Source of the DNA: Natrinema salifodinae
Lineage (GTDB): Archaea > Halobacteriota > Halobacteria > Halobacteriales > Natrialbaceae
Assembly (NCBI RefSeq): GCF_900110455.1
Contig: NZ_FOIS01000004.1
Coordinates: 558,001 to 622,000 of the forward strand
Length of the DNA: 64,000 nucleotides
Direction of reading: 5' to 3'
Shown: positions 50,283 through 58,104 of the stretch, in pieces
How positions within the stretch are numbered: the first letter of the stretch is position 1
How the letters are laid out: the number at the start of each line of letters is the position of its first letter
The notes under the pieces: generated by a model
Told to the model about the DNA's origin: nothing
Seen by the model: only the letters and a program-made list of their open reading frames with translations
Database searches by the model: none
Position numbers and translations under genes: made by a program

Positions 50283-51542
50283 ATGACCCTCTCGCTGGCT
50301 CGCCGGGCCGACCGTTTCCCGGATCGGACCGCGGTCGTCGATATCTCCGAGGAGCGGCTGTACGCGCCCGCGGAGACGATTCACGACGACCGCGTCACGT
50401 ACGGGGAGCTGTCGACGATCGCGACGCGGACGGCCGAACGGCTCGCGACGCTCGATATCGGCCCCGGCGACACGGTCTGTCTCGTCTCGCGAAACCGGGT
50501 CGCTTCGCTGGCGCTGTTTTTCGCGTGTCGGCGACTGGGCGCAACGTTCGCGCCGATCTCGCACCTGTTGACGCCGGCCTCCGTCGAGCGTCCGTTCGAC
50601 GTCCTCGAGCCCGACCTGGTCGTTTCCGAGGCGGCCCAGCGCGATCTCGTGCGGTCGATCCCCTTCGATCGGTCGGTGACGCTCGACGAATTGACCGAGG
50701 CCGACCGCGAATCGGTGGACTTCGACGACCGACGGAGCGAGGGCGGAGCGGGGGAGAATCCGCTGCTGGTCCTCCACGGTGAGACGGGTCGGCCGCTCGC
50801 GGGCTATTCCGCGGCCGCCGTCGAGCGAAACTGCGTCACGGGCGTCGTCGCCTGGGGCGTCGCGGCCAACGACGTGGCGCCGCTGACCGGGCCGCTGTCG
50901 ACGCCCGCCGCCCTCGTTCGCGTCGCGCTGTCGGTGCTGTACGCCGGGGGAACGCTCCTGCTCGATCGGGCCTTCGATCCCGGCGACGCCGTGACCGCTA
51001 TCGTCGAGGAGGACGCGACGCTGCTTGCCGGCCGCGAAACGGCGCTCCGCGACATCGCCGCCGAATCCGGCTTCGCGGACGCCACGAACTCGCTCCAGCG
51101 GGTCGTCTGCGAGGGCCCGATCCCCGAGGACGTGACCGCGGCCTACCGCGACCGGGAGCTGCCGGTCGCCCAGGTCTACGGCCGCCTCGAGTGTCCGACC
51201 GCGCTGAGCCAGGGATTCGAGGGGCGGTCGTCCGCATCCACGTCCGAGACCGATGGCACCGCTGTCGGTCGGCCGGTCCCCGATTGCCAGGCCCGCCTGG
51301 TCGACGACGAGGGGACGGTGCTGGATGGCCAGGCGACCGGCCGGCTCCAGCTCTCGGGGCCGATGGTCGCCGACGGGTACGTGACCGCCGCGGGGACCGA
51401 CGACGAGAACTGGTACGCGTCCGCGGAGCTGCAAAGCGAGGACTACGACGAGGCCGACGATCGCGGCGAGTTCGCGGATGGCTGGTTCGATACCGGCGAC
51501 CGAGCCCGCCGCGACGCGGACGGCCGGTACTATCTCGAGTGA
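50283..51542 (+). CDS. shortened, degenerate AMP-binding (acyl-CoA synthetase-like) protein
   Basis: This 419-residue protein has the N-terminal domain of the ANL superfamily (LSLARRADRFPDRTAVVD, YGELSTIATRTAERL, CRRLGATFAPIS). The ATP-phosphate loop, normally TSGTTGRPKG, reads HGETGRPLAG, and the YGxTE motif reads YGRLECP. The A7-like GWFDTGDRARRDADGRYYLE is present, but the protein ends right there. The C-terminal domain of about 110 residues, with its catalytic lysine, is missing. It is probably not an active ligase. It may be a decayed or repurposed homologue. ATG 50283 is the natural start, divergent from the DUF2270 gene. Confidence 0.8.
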   Translation: MTLSLARRADRFPDRTAVVDISEERLYAPAETIHDDRVTYGELSTIATRTAERLATLDIGPGDTVCLVSRNRVASLALFFACRRLGATFAPISHLLTPASVERPFDVLEPDLVVSEAAQRDLVRSIPFDRSVTLDELTEADRESVDFDDRRSEGGAGENPLLVLHGETGRPLAGYSAAAVERNCVTGVVAWGVAANDVAPLTGPLSTPAALVRVALSVLYAGGTLLLDRAFDPGDAVTAIVEEDATLLAGRETALRDIAAESGFADATNSLQRVVCEGPIPEDVTAAYRDRELPVAQVYGRLECPTALSQGFEGRSSASTSETDGTAVGRPVPDCQARLVDDEGTVLDGQATGRLQLSGPMVADGYVTAAGTDDENWYASAELQSEDYDEADDRGEFADGWFDTGDRARRDADGRYYLE

Positions 51543-51720
51543 GCCGTCGCGGAGTGGCCGTGACCGTGCCGTCCCTGTGCCCGTTCCTATTCCCGTTTTG
51601 GCCCGTGATCGAATTCCGTTCGCTCGACGGCCACGGAAATCCCGACCTGGTCGTCAACGGTTGCGGCAACGCCGGCGCGGGACGGAAAGTCTATGCGTCT
51701 CGAGTGGCCACTAGCGTTCC

Positions 51721-52458
51721 GTGAGTCAGCTCCGAATCGCCGTCCTGAACGCGGCCCATCGGGACGAGAACACGACGCGAAACTTCCGGCGCGAACTCGA
51801 CGCCTCGCTGGCGGAGTTCGACGCGGCCGACGGGGAGGTCCCCGACGACTTCGACTACGACGGGGCCGTCGTCACCGGCTCCCGGGCGTCGGTCTATTGG
51901 GACGAAGAGTGGATGCAGCCGGTCAAGAAGTGGGTTGGTCAGGCGATCGATCACGGAATCCCTTGCCTCGGCGTCTGTTGGGGCCACCAGCTGCTGGCCG
52001 ACGTCCTCGACGGCACCGTCGCGGATATGGGCGTCTACGAGGTCGGCTACAGCGAGATCGAGCACACCGGCGAGTCGCGGCTATTCGACGGGGTCAATGA
52101 GACGTTCACCGCCTTCACCAGCCACTCCGACGAGGTCGCCGAACTCCCGCCTGGTGCCGAGCCCATCGCCGAGAACGAGTACTCGAACCACGGCTTCCGG
52201 AAGGATCGGGTCTTCGGCGTCCAGTTCCACCCCGAGTACGACATGCAGACCGCTCGCGAGCTCGTCCACCGCAAGGAACTCTCCGACGAGCGCCTCGAAT
52301 CGGTCCTCGCCGAGATCACCGCGGAAAACTACCAGCGGGCCTGCCAGGCCAAACTCGTCTTCGACAACTTCGTCGAGTTCGTCCGCGAGGTAACGGCGAG
52401 TGAGGTCGCCACCGACACGGAAGGAAACGCGACGGCTCGAGTCGGGCAGTCCGACTGA
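51721..52458 (+). CDS. class I glutamine amidotransferase-like protein
   Basis: This 245-residue protein has the GATase1 fold. The nucleophile elbow is CLGVCWGHQLLAD (Cys at about residue 84) and the His-Glu pair is in GVQFHPEYD. Preceding DYDGAVVTGSRASVYWDEEW and TSHSDEVAELP match the stand-alone GMP-synthase-like family. It would hydrolyse glutamine and pass ammonia to a partner, or act on gamma-glutamyl substrates; the partner is not apparent here. GTG at 51721 is the start (VSQLRIAVLNAAH). A T5 tract follows the stop near 52475, likely a terminator before the convergent HdrED-like gene. Confidence 0.88.
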   Translation: MSQLRIAVLNAAHRDENTTRNFRRELDASLAEFDAADGEVPDDFDYDGAVVTGSRASVYWDEEWMQPVKKWVGQAIDHGIPCLGVCWGHQLLADVLDGTVADMGVYEVGYSEIEHTGESRLFDGVNETFTAFTSHSDEVAELPPGAEPIAENEYSNHGFRKDRVFGVQFHPEYDMQTARELVHRKELSDERLESVLAEITAENYQRACQAKLVFDNFVEFVREVTASEVATDTEGNATARVGQSD

Positions 52459-52472
52459 CCGCGGCGCGACGG

Positions 52473-52480
52473 TCGTTTTT
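52473..52480 (+). terminator. T-tract terminator after the amidotransferase gene
   Basis: A GTCGTTTTTCGG run about 15 bp past the stop codon on the plus strand is a plausible intrinsic archaeal terminator between convergent genes. Confidence 0.4.
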
Positions 52481-52598
52481 CGGATGGTTCGCGCGACAAT
52501 TTGCGGGATCGGAAGTAGTATTGCGAGCCGTCGGCTCTCGAAACGAGAACCGAACACGAAAACGGCGACAGCGGGTCCGAAACGGAGCGGGCCGGGCG

Positions 52599-54785
52599 TC
52601 AGTCGGCGGCGACTTCGACCTTCGCCTCGTCTTCCTTGTCGATCGCTTCGACGATGAGTTCGGCGACGTCGACGATCTCGATCTCGTCCTCGTAGCCGCC
52701 GGTCTTGCGGCCGTCCTCGTACATCGTCATGCACATCGGACAGGCGACGACGAACTTCTCGACGTCGGGGCCGGCGTCGGTGTCCTCTAAGGCCTCGCGG
52801 AGGCGCTCCTCGCTCGGTTTGGGCTCTTCTTCGAAGTCCATCCAGAGGCCGCCACCGCCGCCGCCGCAACAGAAGGAGTTGTCGCGGTTGCGCGGCATCT
52901 CGTCGAGTTCGCAGCCCGTTGCTCTGATGAGTTCGCGCGGGGCCTCGTACTCGTCGTTGTACCGGCCCAGATGGCAGGGGTCGTGGTAGGTGACCGTGTA
53001 GTCGAGTTCGGTGCCGGTCAGGTCGAGTTTGCCCTCCGTGACGAGTTCCTCGACGGCCTGAGTCCAGTGATAGACCTCGATCTCGCCGTCGTCGTTCCAC
53101 TGTTCGTCGTACTCGAAGGGCATCATCGGATCGTCGGCGAACTCGTCGAAGTTGAGCTCCGGATACTCGTTCTTGAAGGTGTTGTAAGAGTGGGGGTCGG
53201 TGCAGACGATTTTGTCGAACTCGCAGTCCTCCCAGGTCTCGACGTGGTGGCCGGCGAGTTCGACGTAGAGCAGTTCCTCGCCGACGCGGCGGATATCGTT
53301 GCCGTCGAACTTCTCGTCGTCGAAGAGGATGCCGAAGCTGACGTCGGCTTCGTTGAGGATGGTCGCCAGCGAGCGGGCGACCTGCTTGTTGCGCTCGTCG
53401 TAGCTCGGGAAGTCGCCGACGTACCAGAGGTAGTCGACCTCCTCCTCGCGGGCGTCGGTGACGTCGAACTCGAGGTCTTCGGTCCAGTCGCCGCGGTCGC
53501 GCGGCGAGTTCCCGAAGGTGTTGCCGTTCTGCATGACGTTCTGGAAGACGTCCTGCATACTGGGTGCGACGTCGCCCTGATCGGTCATCTGGCGGTTGAG
53601 CCGGGTGAAGCTGTTCAGGTGCTCGATCTCGACGGGACAGGCGTCCATGCAGGCCATACAGGCCATGCACGACTCCATCGTCTCCGCGTTGATCACGCTC
53701 GTGCCGCCGTCGGCGATGATCGGCTGTTCCTCGCCGCCGGCGTCGAGATCCTCGCGGTAGGCCTTCAGGTCGAGGATGACGTTACGCGGGTCCAGCGGGC
53801 GGTCGGAGGCCTTCGCGGGACAGACCGAGGAACACCGGCCGCACTTGGTACAGGCGTCCTGGTCGAGGATCTCCTTCCAGGTGAAGTCGTCGATGGACTC
53901 GGCGTTGGTCGCGTCCAGATCCGAGGGGACGTTCGGCAGCCGCCGGCCGGCCTTCTCGTCGCGGGTGACGACGTTCGCGAACGAGGAGAGCATGTGGAAC
54001 GGCTTCGCGTAGGGGATCCACGCGATGAAGAAGAACGCCAAAAGCGAGTGGCTCCACCAGGCGAGCCAGTGGAGGTTCTCGGCGTTGAGGCCGGCGGCGT
54101 TCAGGCCCGCCTGGTCGACTCCCAGCGTCGGGAGGCCGACGGCCTCGAAGGCCAGCGCCATGCCGTAGGCGACGAAGCTGACGGCCTCGTGGTCTGGAAT
54201 CCCGGCGCTGTAGACGCGCAGTCCCTCGAGGAGGAAGCCGCCGACGCCGAGGCCGAACAGCGTCCAGATGAAGACGTCGTCCTCGGTGGAGGTGTGGCGG
54301 TCCCAGAGGCGGTGATTGCGGACCCAGTAGCGGCGGTACATCGCCATCCCGATGCCGACGACGAACAGCAGGCCCATCGCGTCGACCATGAACTGGTAGG
54401 CGAGGTAGAAGTCACCCTCCCAGAAGTGGCCCTGGAAGATCGGCTCGTAGACGTAGCCGTCGACGGCCAGAATCGAGGTTGCGATGAACAGCGTCAGGAA
54501 TCCCCAGAGGATAAACGAGTGCATCAACCCGCCGTAGAGGTCCCTATTGAACTGCTTCTCGTTCGAGAGTACGATCTTCGACGCGTTCACCACGCGATTC
54601 GGGAACTCGTCGAGACGCGGGAAGGTGTCGTCGTCGCCCTCGGCGTAGCGGGAAAACCGCCGGTAGACGCCGGCGACGAAGACGGCAATGGCGGTAAACG
54701 CCAGAAGGTAGAACACCGCGTACTCGACGCTGGTGATCCCCCAGTACGTCTCCCGCGCGACGTTCGATTGTGCTATGGTGTTCAT
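52599..54785 (-). CDS. fused HdrE/HdrD-like membrane iron-sulfur oxidoreductase
   Basis: This 728-residue protein has an N-terminal membrane part with about six helices and conserved His residues, like NarI/HdrE cytochrome b. Two [4Fe-4S] ferredoxin motifs follow, CTKCGRCSSVCP and CMACMACMDACP (about residues 325-405), and then two CCG-type domains. The second CCG domain is complete (DPCHLGRY, FCCGGGGGG, CPMC). The first has lost its cysteines (VGDFPSYDERN, DEKFDGNDIRR). Such proteins pass electrons between cytosolic donors (often electron-transfer flavoprotein) and membrane quinone. ATG 54785 is used, with an AATTAAG element about 25 bp upstream. The enzyme could serve dehydrogenases elsewhere in the genome. 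Confidence 0.88.
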   Translation of the reverse strand: MNTIAQSNVARETYWGITSVEYAVFYLLAFTAIAVFVAGVYRRFSRYAEGDDDTFPRLDEFPNRVVNASKIVLSNEKQFNRDLYGGLMHSFILWGFLTLFIATSILAVDGYVYEPIFQGHFWEGDFYLAYQFMVDAMGLLFVVGIGMAMYRRYWVRNHRLWDRHTSTEDDVFIWTLFGLGVGGFLLEGLRVYSAGIPDHEAVSFVAYGMALAFEAVGLPTLGVDQAGLNAAGLNAENLHWLAWWSHSLLAFFFIAWIPYAKPFHMLSSFANVVTRDEKAGRRLPNVPSDLDATNAESIDDFTWKEILDQDACTKCGRCSSVCPAKASDRPLDPRNVILDLKAYREDLDAGGEEQPIIADGGTSVINAETMESCMACMACMDACPVEIEHLNSFTRLNRQMTDQGDVAPSMQDVFQNVMQNGNTFGNSPRDRGDWTEDLEFDVTDAREEEVDYLWYVGDFPSYDERNKQVARSLATILNEADVSFGILFDDEKFDGNDIRRVGEELLYVELAGHHVETWEDCEFDKIVCTDPHSYNTFKNEYPELNFDEFADDPMMPFEYDEQWNDDGEIEVYHWTQAVEELVTEGKLDLTGTELDYTVTYHDPCHLGRYNDEYEAPRELIRATGCELDEMPRNRDNSFCCGGGGGGLWMDFEEEPKPSEERLREALEDTDAGPDVEKFVVACPMCMTMYEDGRKTGGYEDEIEIVDVAELIVEAIDKEDEAKVEVAAD

Positions 54786-54943
54786 GTTCAATGACGTGCA
54801 GGGCGGTGACTTAATTCTTGTCACGCCCCGTTTCCGATTACCCCGACGCCGTCATGCGAAAATTTTCAGCCGATTGAGCGTTTATAATGGTCGTACGTGT
54901 CAGTATTCCGTACCCAATGTGATCTGGCAACAGGCTTAAATAG

Positions 54944-54958
54944 ACTCCCGTCGGGAGT
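54944..54958. promoter_or_regulatory. inverted repeat operator in the Cmi4-like gene promoter
   Basis: ACTCCCG-T-CGGGAGT is a perfect 7-bp-arm inverted repeat. It lies directly after a CTTAAATAG TATA box (about 54934-54942) and ends 8 bp before the ATG. A dimeric repressor bound here would block the transcription start. Confidence 0.6.
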
Positions 54959-54966
54959 GTCCACCC

Positions 54967-55557
54967 ATGAACGAGAAAACTGAAGAGCTCCGAGACATCT
55001 TTACCGACGTCACCGACGGGGAGGAGACGGTCACCGAACCGCAGGAGAACACCCGCGGCTCCCTCGAACGCGACGAACGAACCGACGAGGAACGCCTCGA
55101 GAGCGTCGTCCAGCAGATGCGCGAGCGATACGACTTCGACACGCCCCTCTCGAACGATGAGTTGATCGCAGTCGCCCACTCGTTCTACGACGACCACAGC
55201 GACGAGGAGATCGCCGACGAACTGGGAATCGACCCCGACGAGGTCTTCGAGGCTCGCATGTCGCTGCACCTCGTGAGCGATGACGACGCCGACGAGGTCG
55301 ACCTGGCGGCGATCCGCGATCGCGACGAGGACGACGCTACCCTGGCCGCGGAGTACGACGTCAGCGAGGACCAGATCCGGTGCTACCGCCGAGTCGCCCG
55401 GGCGGAAGACCAATCCCGGACGGCCAACGACCGCTACCGCGACGAGTTCGACAGCATCCTCGCCGACGCCGAACTCTCCGAACGTATGACGACCGACGTC
55501 CGCGAGGACGGCCTCGAGGACGCCACCGAGGGGATGGAGACGGACGTCGATTTCTAA
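54967..55557 (+). CDS. conditioned medium-induced protein 4-like (Cmi4)
   Basis: This 196-residue, strongly acidic cytosolic protein begins NEKTEELRDIFTDVTDGEETV. It has two predicted HTH-like units (DHSDEEIADELGIDPDEVFEARMSLH and DDATLAAEYDVSEDQIRCYRRVARAE), typical of a haloarchaeal family annotated as conditioned medium-induced protein 4. The HTH pair suggests nucleic-acid binding. The promoter contains an inverted repeat between the TATA box and the ATG. The name is from memory of the family's appearance; the function is not established. Confidence 0.7.
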   Translation: MNEKTEELRDIFTDVTDGEETVTEPQENTRGSLERDERTDEERLESVVQQMRERYDFDTPLSNDELIAVAHSFYDDHSDEEIADELGIDPDEVFEARMSLHLVSDDDADEVDLAAIRDRDEDDATLAAEYDVSEDQIRCYRRVARAEDQSRTANDRYRDEFDSILADAELSERMTTDVREDGLEDATEGMETDVDF

Positions 55558-55779
55558 GCACCAGTCGTTTGCGCTGCGGTCTCCCGAACGGACGGCGCCA
55601 CCGCTGTCGCACAGCGCGGCGTCCTTCGGCCACCGGTCGGTCAAGAGCACGTCGTCGCCCCCGCAGACGCGGCCGCCGCTTCGAGGGTCCCTTGGCCGCC
55701 CGCTCTCGTCGTTCGTCCGCGGCTGCTCCACCTGCTTCGGCGAGACTTCTTATAGGAAAGGGCGGCCAGGCGACCCGTG

Positions 55780-56475
55780 ATGCGCGACCGGATTCCGTTC
55801 AGCGACCTGCGGACCGCCGCCTACTGTCCGCGGAAGTGTTACTATCAGCGCACGCGACCCGCGGAGGAACGCGAGCCGCCGCCCGAGGTCGAGTCGATCC
55901 GCGCGCTCGCGATCAGGTACGACGAGTTGCTCGCGGCGTCCCCGGACGACCTCGAGCGGGAACCGATCGCCGTCTCGCCGGGCCGCTATCGCGACCGCCT
56001 GGCGTCGACGCGGGATCGACTCGCGGACGCGGACGCAGAGACTGACCAGTGGGACCGCCTCCGGAACCCTCGCGAGCGAGACCGCCTGGCGACCGGACGC
56101 CACTGTCGCGGAATCGTCCACAAGGTGCTCGCCGACCCGCTCGAACCGGTCCTGATATCCTCCGGCGAACCCCCCGACAACGGCGTCTGGAAACCGCAGT
56201 CGGTCCACGCCGTCGCGGCCGCCAAGGCGCTGTCCTGGGAGCACGAGGAATCGATCGAGCGGGCCTGGCTCGAGTATCCGGCCTACGGCGTGATCCGGTC
56301 GATCGAGCTGACGACCGAGCGGAAGGCCCGATACCGGAGCGCGCTCCGAGCGGTTCGAGAACTGGATGGGCCGCCCGCGCGGACGACCAACCGCTCGAAG
56401 TGCGAGGCCTGCGAGTTCGCCGCCGAATGCGGCGTCAAAACGCGGACCCTACGATCGCTGCTCGACCTCGGGTAA
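55780..56475 (+). CDS. solo Cas4/Dna2-like Fe-S protein with degenerate nuclease site
   Basis: This 231-residue protein keeps the Fe-S cysteines of the Cas4/DUF83 family: AAYCPRKCYYQ (two Cys near the N terminus) and KCEACEFAAECG (three Cys near the C terminus). The RecB-type nuclease residues are changed: VHKV for VDxV, and PVLISSG where Cas4 has the E-x-K of PVExKSG. Cleavage is therefore unlikely. There is no CRISPR array or other cas gene in the window. ATG 55780 is used, with a CTTATAGG TATA element about 28 bp upstream. It may be an Fe-S DNA-binding protein. Confidence 0.75.
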   Translation: MRDRIPFSDLRTAAYCPRKCYYQRTRPAEEREPPPEVESIRALAIRYDELLAASPDDLEREPIAVSPGRYRDRLASTRDRLADADAETDQWDRLRNPRERDRLATGRHCRGIVHKVLADPLEPVLISSGEPPDNGVWKPQSVHAVAAAKALSWEHEESIERAWLEYPAYGVIRSIELTTERKARYRSALRAVRELDGPPARTTNRSKCEACEFAAECGVKTRTLRSLLDLG

Positions 56476-56477
56476 TG

Positions 56478-57071
56478 CTACTGCCGTTCGAGCCAGGCCT
56501 CGATCTCGTCGGCCAGGGCGCCCCGCCGGTGGATCGTCCCGGTCGAGAGGTCGACGACGGTGCTCTCGGTGCCGGGCGTTTCGCCGCCGTCGAGGACGAC
56601 TGCCTGGTCGAGCACTCGGTCGCCGATTTCGTCGACGCGGCGGGCGCTCGGCTCGCCGCTGACGTTGGCGCTGGTCGAGGTAATCGGCCGCTCGGCGCGC
56701 TCGATAAGTTCGAGCGCGGGGTCACAGTCGGGCACGCGGATGCCGACCCTATCTCGACCGGCAGTGAGGACGTCGGGGACGATATCGCGACGCTCACAGA
56801 GCACGGTGACGGGGCCCGGGAGGAACTCGTCGGCGAAGGCTCGTTCGCGCTCGCCCGCGCGGATGTAGTCGTTTTCGATGGCCGCCTCGAATCGCGGGAC
56901 CGCGAGCGAGACGGGCTTCGAGCGGTCCCGGCCTTTCGCGTCGAAGACGCGCTCGACGGCGTCGGGGTCGAGGGCGTCGGCCGCGAGCCCGTAAACCGTC
57001 TCGGTCGGGTAGACGACCAGATCGCCGTCCCGAATCGCCGCCGCTGCACGCTCGAGATCGTCGTCGTTCAT
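56478..57071 (-). CDS. sua5: L-threonylcarbamoyladenylate synthase (Sua5/YrdC)
   Basis: This 197-residue YrdC-domain enzyme makes threonylcarbamoyl-AMP from threonine, bicarbonate and ATP for the t6A37 modification of ANN-decoding tRNAs. Visible are GDLVVYPTETVYGLAADAL (KxR...PTxTxYGL region), KGRDRSKPVSLAV (nucleotide-binding KxR/S-x-P), LPGPVTVL, VGIRVPD, PITSTSANVSGEPS and ESTVVDLSTGTIHRRGA. It is YrdC-like without the C-terminal Sua5 domain. ATG 57071 is preferred to 57098 because NDDDLERAAAAIRDGD is the usual start. It is convergent with the Cas4-like gene (2 bp apart). Confidence 0.92.
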   Translation of the reverse strand: MNDDDLERAAAAIRDGDLVVYPTETVYGLAADALDPDAVERVFDAKGRDRSKPVSLAVPRFEAAIENDYIRAGERERAFADEFLPGPVTVLCERRDIVPDVLTAGRDRVGIRVPDCDPALELIERAERPITSTSANVSGEPSARRVDEIGDRVLDQAVVLDGGETPGTESTVVDLSTGTIHRRGALADEIEAWLERQ

Positions 57072-57174
57072 GGTTGGGACTCGATCCGTGATCGGCAAAA
57101 ACGCACCGTCCGCAGTCGGTCGCGAGCGATGGCCGCACGACGACCGGCGGCTCGCTCGCGGCCGGACTCGGGAC

Positions 57175-57687
57175 CTACTCGAGTCCGAGCGCCGACTCGA
57201 GGTCGTCGTAGTCGGGGAACTCCGGCCAGTCGGTGGCGACCCAGGCGCCCTCGACGGTCCGGTCGGCGTCGAGCGCGAAGAAGGCGACGCGAGGTTCGCT
57301 GAGCCCGGTCATCCCGTCGAGCTCGTGGGCGATGTCGTACGACTCCGCGACCCGGTTGCTCGGGTCGGTGAAGAACGCGAAGGGGTAGTCGTTGTCCTCG
57401 ATGAACCGCTTGATTCCGTAGGGAGTCGAGGCCGTGACGCCGACGACGCGGGCCGCGTCGTCCCAGTCGCGCTCGGCGAGTTCGTCCCAGACGTACTTCG
57501 CGACGAACGAGCCGGTCATCGGGGTGAAGACGAGGATCGTCCGACCGTCGGTCTCGTCGACGAGTTCCGACAGCGTTCGGTCCTCCCAGAACTCGTCGGT
57601 GACCAGCGGACGGGTGAACTCTGGGGCCTCCTCGCCCGGCTCGGGGTGGTCCGTCGGGCCGAGTTCGACGACGTCGAACTCCGGCAT
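57175..57687 (-). CDS. redoxin-fold protein lacking the peroxidatic cysteine
   Basis: This 170-residue AhpC/TSA-like protein (GEEAPEFTRPLVTDEFWEDRTLSEL, RTILVFTPMTGSFVAKYVWDELAE, VVGVTASTPYGIKRFIEDNDYPFAFFTDPSNRVAESY, RVAFFALDADRTVEGAWVA) contains no cysteine at all. Where peroxiredoxins have TxxC, it has MTGSFVA. It cannot act as a standard peroxidase and may be a binding or regulatory version. Its start overlaps the stop of a glutaredoxin gene by one base (TGATG), so the two are made together. Confidence 0.8.
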   Translation of the reverse strand: MPEFDVVELGPTDHPEPGEEAPEFTRPLVTDEFWEDRTLSELVDETDGRTILVFTPMTGSFVAKYVWDELAERDWDDAARVVGVTASTPYGIKRFIEDNDYPFAFFTDPSNRVAESYDIAHELDGMTGLSEPRVAFFALDADRTVEGAWVATDWPEFPDYDDLESALGLE

Positions 57688-57992
57688 CAGACGTCACCTC
57701 CCGCGTCCGCCGCTGCCGCGTCGGGGCGGTCGCCCTCGCCGTAGGTCGCGTCGAGGTAGTCGACGATGTTGGCGCTTTCCGCCATCGTGACGCCGGTGTT
57801 CTCGTCGACGATGACGGGCACGGTCCGGACGCCCGCGACGCGCTTGACGACGTCGCGCTCGGAGTGCAGCGGCTCGATGAACCGCGAGTGGTAGCCCAGA
57901 TCGTACTCGTTCAGCCGTCGCGCGACCCGCTCGCAGTACGGACAGCCCTGGAGTCGGTAGAACGTGATCGGTCGGTCGATGCGCTCGCTCAT
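57687..57992 (-). CDS. glutaredoxin / GST N-terminal-domain protein
   Basis: This 101-residue thioredoxin-fold protein has the active site GCPYCERV (about residues 16-23). The cis-Pro region is VRTVPVIVDENTG and the NIVDYLDATYG helix is typical of the glutathione S-transferase N domain and glutaredoxins. Haloarchaea use gamma-glutamylcysteine rather than glutathione, so the thiol partner is probably that or a protein. It overlaps the redoxin gene downstream and forms its operon. Confidence 0.88.
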   Translation of the reverse strand: MSERIDRPITFYRLQGCPYCERVARRLNEYDLGYHSRFIEPLHSERDVVKRVAGVRTVPVIVDENTGVTMAESANIVDYLDATYGEGDRPDAAAADAGGDV

Positions 57993-58104
57993 ACCGACTC
58001 GTAGGGGAAACGGTCGGGTAAACGTGTCGTCGCCGGCGGCCCTGACCGCGACCGATCTTAAAATGGGAAACGGTTAACCGATTCGGCTATTAGGCTGTAT
58101 ATCA

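Noticed and set aside
50148-51434. 5' extension of the DUF2270 frame to 664 codons
   Set aside because: The extension is antisense to the AMP-binding gene; the DUF2270 family start MTRGETDF at 50147 is natural.
55780-56475. Cas4-like gene as a sign of a CRISPR locus
   Set aside because: No direct-repeat/spacer array and no other cas gene could be found in the window; haloarchaea often carry solo Cas4-like genes.
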